Assembly: GCF_019925205.1 (NCBI RefSeq)
Contig: NC_083566.1
Coordinates: forward strand, 2,728,001 to 2,792,000
DNA: 64,000 nt
Reading direction: 5' to 3'
From: Metopolophium dirhodum
Lineage: Eukaryota; Arthropoda; Insecta; Hemiptera; Aphididae
Below the pieces are notes generated by a model. The model ran no database searches. It saw nothing but the letters and a program-made list of their open reading frames with translations, and had not been told where the DNA came from. Each line of letters starts with the position of its first letter. Within the stretch, counting starts at the first letter, position 1. Shown one piece after another: positions 60,681 to 64,000 of the stretch. The position numbers and the translations under genes were made by a program.

Positions 60681-60890
60681 TACAGGATGCAACAGAAATG
60701 ATGAATTGACATTGCGATTAAGGAACTATGTAATGAATTTTATTCTAATAATATCTCAACTCAATTATTAATTTATATTATTAAAAAAAAAAAAAAAAAA
60801 CTATTCAACACTGATTATAAGAACGAAAGCAAGTTATTGCAGAGTTAGTTAATTAGGTACATTTGCCAGTTATTTCTGTTACTCCCTGTA
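60681..60890. mobile_element. MITE with TACAGG...CCTGTA ends
   Basis: The left end TACAGGATGCAACAGAAAT and right end ATTTCTGTTACTCCCTGTA are inverted with few mismatches. The 210 bp body is AT-rich with a long A run at about 60782-60800. The superfamily is not determined. Confidence 0.75.
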
Positions 60891-61187
60891 CACTTATAAA
60901 TTTGGGTACCTACCTATATAAAAACCACAACGGTCTAATTCAAAGTCTCCAGAGACGAATTTCGGGATACCTTGAGTATTACTAGCGATGGCACTATATG
61001 TACAGCGCATCTATACATGCGACGCTATCCCCAAGGTGGGTGTAAAATGTGTTTTTCTTACACACGACTATGGGAGTGCACGAACCGTACATGTATAATA
61101 TATAATATGTATGTGTGTGCGTACACCTAGTTAGTTTTCACTATCCGCCTACATATACTATTTACGGTATCAGCCATGTCCACGTAC

Positions 61188-61207
61188 TCGTATATATATA
61201 TATATAT
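61188..61207. repeat. (TA)n microsatellite
   Basis: Alternating TA run ending in tatatatatga. Confidence 0.85.
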
Positions 61208-61338
61208 GAATCGCACATTACACAAATTCGTAGTACATCGAGTGTTTATATACATTTATTTTGCCTGTGCAAGTTGTTCTTAAATTTCACAAAATATTCG
61301 TTTGTGTATCGACAATTTTGAACAAAGTGGCGTCAATA

Positions 61339-61380
61339 CGCACACACACACACACTCACACACACACTCACACACACATA
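61339..61380. repeat. (CA)n microsatellite with CTCA interruptions
   Basis: CA units broken twice by CTCA. Confidence 0.9.
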
Positions 61381-61704
61381 CACTAGCGTAGTAGATATCA
61401 AAGAGGGTTATCCAGTTACAAAACAAAAAAAAAAGAAACACGAATCTAGAGTGTTTTGCGAGTGATAAATTGTGCTGCAAAAATAAAACATCGTGTGCGT
61501 CATATTATTCGAATCGTTCCGACGAAGTACGTTTTATGTATTTTTGCGCGCGTGTGTGTATGGATAAAATTAAAATAATACGTATGTCCTTCATCATAAT
61601 ACTTTGTTTTGCCGCACAAAATAAACGGCCACGGTGTATATATATTTATATATAGTGTACACAATACACAGTACTACAGTAGTATATATTAGGTATACAG
61701 TATA

Positions 61705-62300
61705 TATACAGGGTACTTAAACCAAGCAGGTTCACTCCCGTTACATCATCCTTTGTTTATGTATTTATTCAAATTCTGTTTTTAGAATATGTACTTAAGC
61801 ATAGGCTAAACGAAATATTTTAAAATACCTAGGTCCTTTAAGGCGTTTAAGGAGTTTTTTTTTTTTTTGGTGATACGATCACCTTTCTTTTTCCTCAAAT
61901 GAGAACCTCCCTTTTTTACATTAAATTGTTAATCACACGATTTTATTAACGCTATGGTTTATTAGCATTTCTTAATTTATAAAAATTGTTTGACTAAATA
62001 TCACATTTGTTTTATGTTGTATGCATAGGTACTGTAGGTACACCTTTCAGTGTCACAAATATAATATTACCCTTGGTCAGAACAATTATAACACAAAAAA
62101 ACTACTCGTTTGAATTACAATTTCATCAAAATCGTCTGTTTAACGATTTGCAATAAAAAATAGAAGTTCTCATTTGAAAAAAAAAGTTTGTATCACCTCA
62201 TGATACTCATCGAATTTCATAAAAGAATTTAAGGATTTGTAAATATGATCTCTAGTCATGTACCTATATAGATAGAATTAAACGAGTGCATTGTTACAAG
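61705..62300. repeat. Interspersed repeat with inverted internal segments
   Basis: Starts at TACAGGGTACTTAAACCAAGC. It contains ctcaaatgagaacc at about 61898 and its complement ggttctcatttga-type sequence at about 62165, with ttaaattgttaa and ttaacgatttgc likewise mirrored. It shares its core with the repeat at 41960-42310. Confidence 0.55.
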
Positions 62301-62518
62301 ATAAAATGGTAATATTTTTTTATAATAAGTATGCAAGTATGATTTGCAGTAAGTATGTGGTGTATGATAATAATTAATAATATATTTTAATAAAATTCCA
62401 GATGTGTGAACCAGACATCATATTATTAGAAGCCCGTAAGGTTTGATGAATGTGGGGGGTACAACTCACGAGGATATAATATATTATATAAAGATACAGT
62501 CATGCAGGTTATATAGAC

Positions 62519-62916
62519 CAGTGCCGCAATAACCGCAGGGGCAGCCGGGGCAATGCCCCTGTAGAGGGCCCCTAATCGTTGGCTCAGGGGGTCCCGAGTT
62601 TATTTAAAATTTTTAAATAATTGCATTGTACTCCAACGTTTAAACCAAATCAAATATATCAAATAAAAATATTTATTTTTATAATTTTTATCGTGCTATC
62701 TAATTTGATGTCAAGAACCCTATTTATCCACAATAATATCTATATTTATAATTTATCTATAATAATGGTCTTCACACTATATGTTTAGGCTTTTTAAAAA
62801 AAGATTACCATCATTATTTATTTTCGTATAGGTAACCTATAAAAAAAAAATTGTATACTTAGACCTCATACATTGACTTTGTCCGGGGCCCAGAGAATCA
62901 TATAATTGCGGCACTG
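62519..62916. mobile_element. hAT-like MITE, CAGTGCCGC family, copy 2
   Basis: The inverted ends are CAGTGCCGC and GCGGCACTG. A perfect 8 bp duplication, atatagac, flanks it at 62511-62518 and 62917-62924. The 398 bp interior aligns along its length with copy 1 at 1641-2057. Confidence 0.9.
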
Positions 62917-62924
62917 ATATAGAC

Positions 62925-63675
62925 TATCATATTGAGCCTTTTATCGTGCCATATTATTCGATCACATATTACTATATAGTATGGTTAGTGATCACAATGG
63001 CATACTATTATTATGTTAAACGTCAGGGAAAACATGTGTAGGTATTATAGCAGTGCGCCAGTGTGGACGAATTACAAATATGATATTATAATAATTGCGC
63101 AACGGTGACCCACTAATTATTGCAACTAACAATTGTCTTACACGAGTAACTCTATTCATTTGCGGCCATTTATTTGGCGAATGTGTCTGTATACCTAATG
63201 TAGAATCATTTAGAATACTCGGTATACATTATTTTGAACGCCCTGTATATATCGGCATTATAGATTTAAATTGTTTTGTTGAAAACGGTAAACAGATGTT
63301 GTGAACTAAAAGTCAATTATACAACCAAATAATACATTATTTATAAACTCATGAAATTCTGTTCAGAATTACCAACTGGACGGGCAACAATATTTTCGTT
63401 TAATTTGTATATAATATTATAATGATGTATTGCTGTGTAGGCTTATTAGTGGCATAGTGTACATCAATATCCTATTGGCTATTAGACGGATTATGTATTT
63501 ATGTTTTTTCATTTATATGTATAGGTAAATAATTGTATAAACATAAGTACTTAATGTTTTTACAATGTTGTCGAGTTGTGACTCAACGAGTAACCGTAAA
63601 TATTACTTATTAATTATTACGATAAACAATAAATGTACGAATTACTGTTGACTATATTTTGTAAAAGGTACAAAT
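62925..63675. other. AT-rich spacer
   Basis: No gene or bounded repeat was recognised. Confidence 0.5.
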
Positions 63676-63679
63676 CATA

Positions 63680-63968
63680 TGTGCGGGGGACGGAGTGGCT
63701 AAGGCGTCGGTTGCGACGCGCACCGACGCCGGTTCGATCCCGGCCACGGGCGGCATTTTTCTTCGGACAGTCACGGTGTCCGGAAAGAGAGGCCCCCACC
63801 CCCCACCCGGGCATGGCATGTACCTACGGGTGCCCACTAGAAAATTCTGCCAAACACAAAAAAACATGTTCCTCCAACCGTTCCCCACCGTACCAAACAC
63901 CCTAAAGTACCATCTCACAGCTAATGGCCTCAGTTGCCGGGCTTAAGACCAATGGAAAAAAAAAAATT
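63680..63968 (+). mobile_element. tRNA-derived SINE
   Basis: The head has an A box (GAGTGGCTAAGGCGTC) and a B box (GGTTCGATCCC) inside a perfect T-arm (GCCGG, 7-base loop, CCGGC), as in a class II (Ser/Leu-like) tRNA. A GC-rich body follows (gtccggaaagagaggcccc, tacgggtgcccactag), then the tail GCTAATGGCCTCAGTTGCC, GGGCTTAAGACCAATGG and poly(A). A short duplication (tatgtgc) lies on each side. It is pol III-type and non-autonomous, copied by a LINE partner. Confidence 0.88.
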
Positions 63969-64000
63969 GTATGTGCCTATATATTTAAAAAAAATATGTT

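Noticed and set aside
63680..63757. A functional tRNA gene (Ser/Leu-like)
   Set aside because: The A box, B box and T-arm are good, but the 5' and 3' acceptor strands do not pair cleanly, and a SINE body with a poly(A) tail follows.
1..64000. CRISPR arrays, bacterial operons, phage or integrated virus genes
   Set aside because: No regularly spaced repeats, and no bacterial or viral coding signature beyond the non-LTR reverse transcriptase fragment; the genes are spliced and animal-like.

Overview
This window looks like nuclear DNA from a sap-feeding hemipteran, most likely an aphid. Three things suggest this: the AT-rich background dotted with TAGGTACCTA-like words, the long repeat-filled introns, and the dense cover of hAT-type MITEs and tRNA-derived SINEs. 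The species call is inference. The genes are eukaryotic and spliced; there are no operons, CRISPR arrays or phage genes.

Layout. 1-12.6 kb is gene-poor: AT-rich DNA with hAT-like MITEs, a decayed antisense LINE (5.9-7.1 kb), a GC-rich insertion (7.2-7.6 kb) and a long-TIR element (9.7-10.2 kb). 12.6-14.6 kb is a CpG-rich island holding one intronless gene, a 145-codon FRAT/GBP-type GSK-3-binding protein on the + strand. 18.6-47.2 kb is one + strand gene in 11 exons encoding Xaa-Pro dipeptidase (prolidase, PEPD), which I assembled exon by exon to 486 residues; intron 2 is a GC-AG intron. In PEPD intron 6, on the opposite strand, lies an intronless 665-residue FAST-kinase-domain (FASTKD) mitochondrial RNA protein whose poly(A) signal is about 40 bp from a PEPD splice site. 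47.6-50.7 kb is a 4-exon UDP-glycosyltransferase on the - strand (518 residues), converging tail to tail on PEPD. 50.7-54.8 kb is repeats. 54.8-58.4 kb is a second CpG-rich region with TATA-like boxes but no recognised coding sequence, perhaps the promoter of a gene continuing outside the window. 58.4-64 kb is AT-rich DNA with MITEs and a full-length SINE.

The four genes have unrelated jobs: Wnt/GSK-3 signalling, proline dipeptide recycling, mitochondrial RNA metabolism and glycosyl conjugation of small lipophiles. Their physical arrangement (nested antisense, convergent) is the main way they could affect each other. I found no convincing new biological system. The observations most worth following are the insect FRAT homologue, the tightly nested FASTKD gene, the GC-AG prolidase intron, a 1.3 kb unclassified repeat family with eight or nine copies here, and SINEs with different heads that share a 3' tail.
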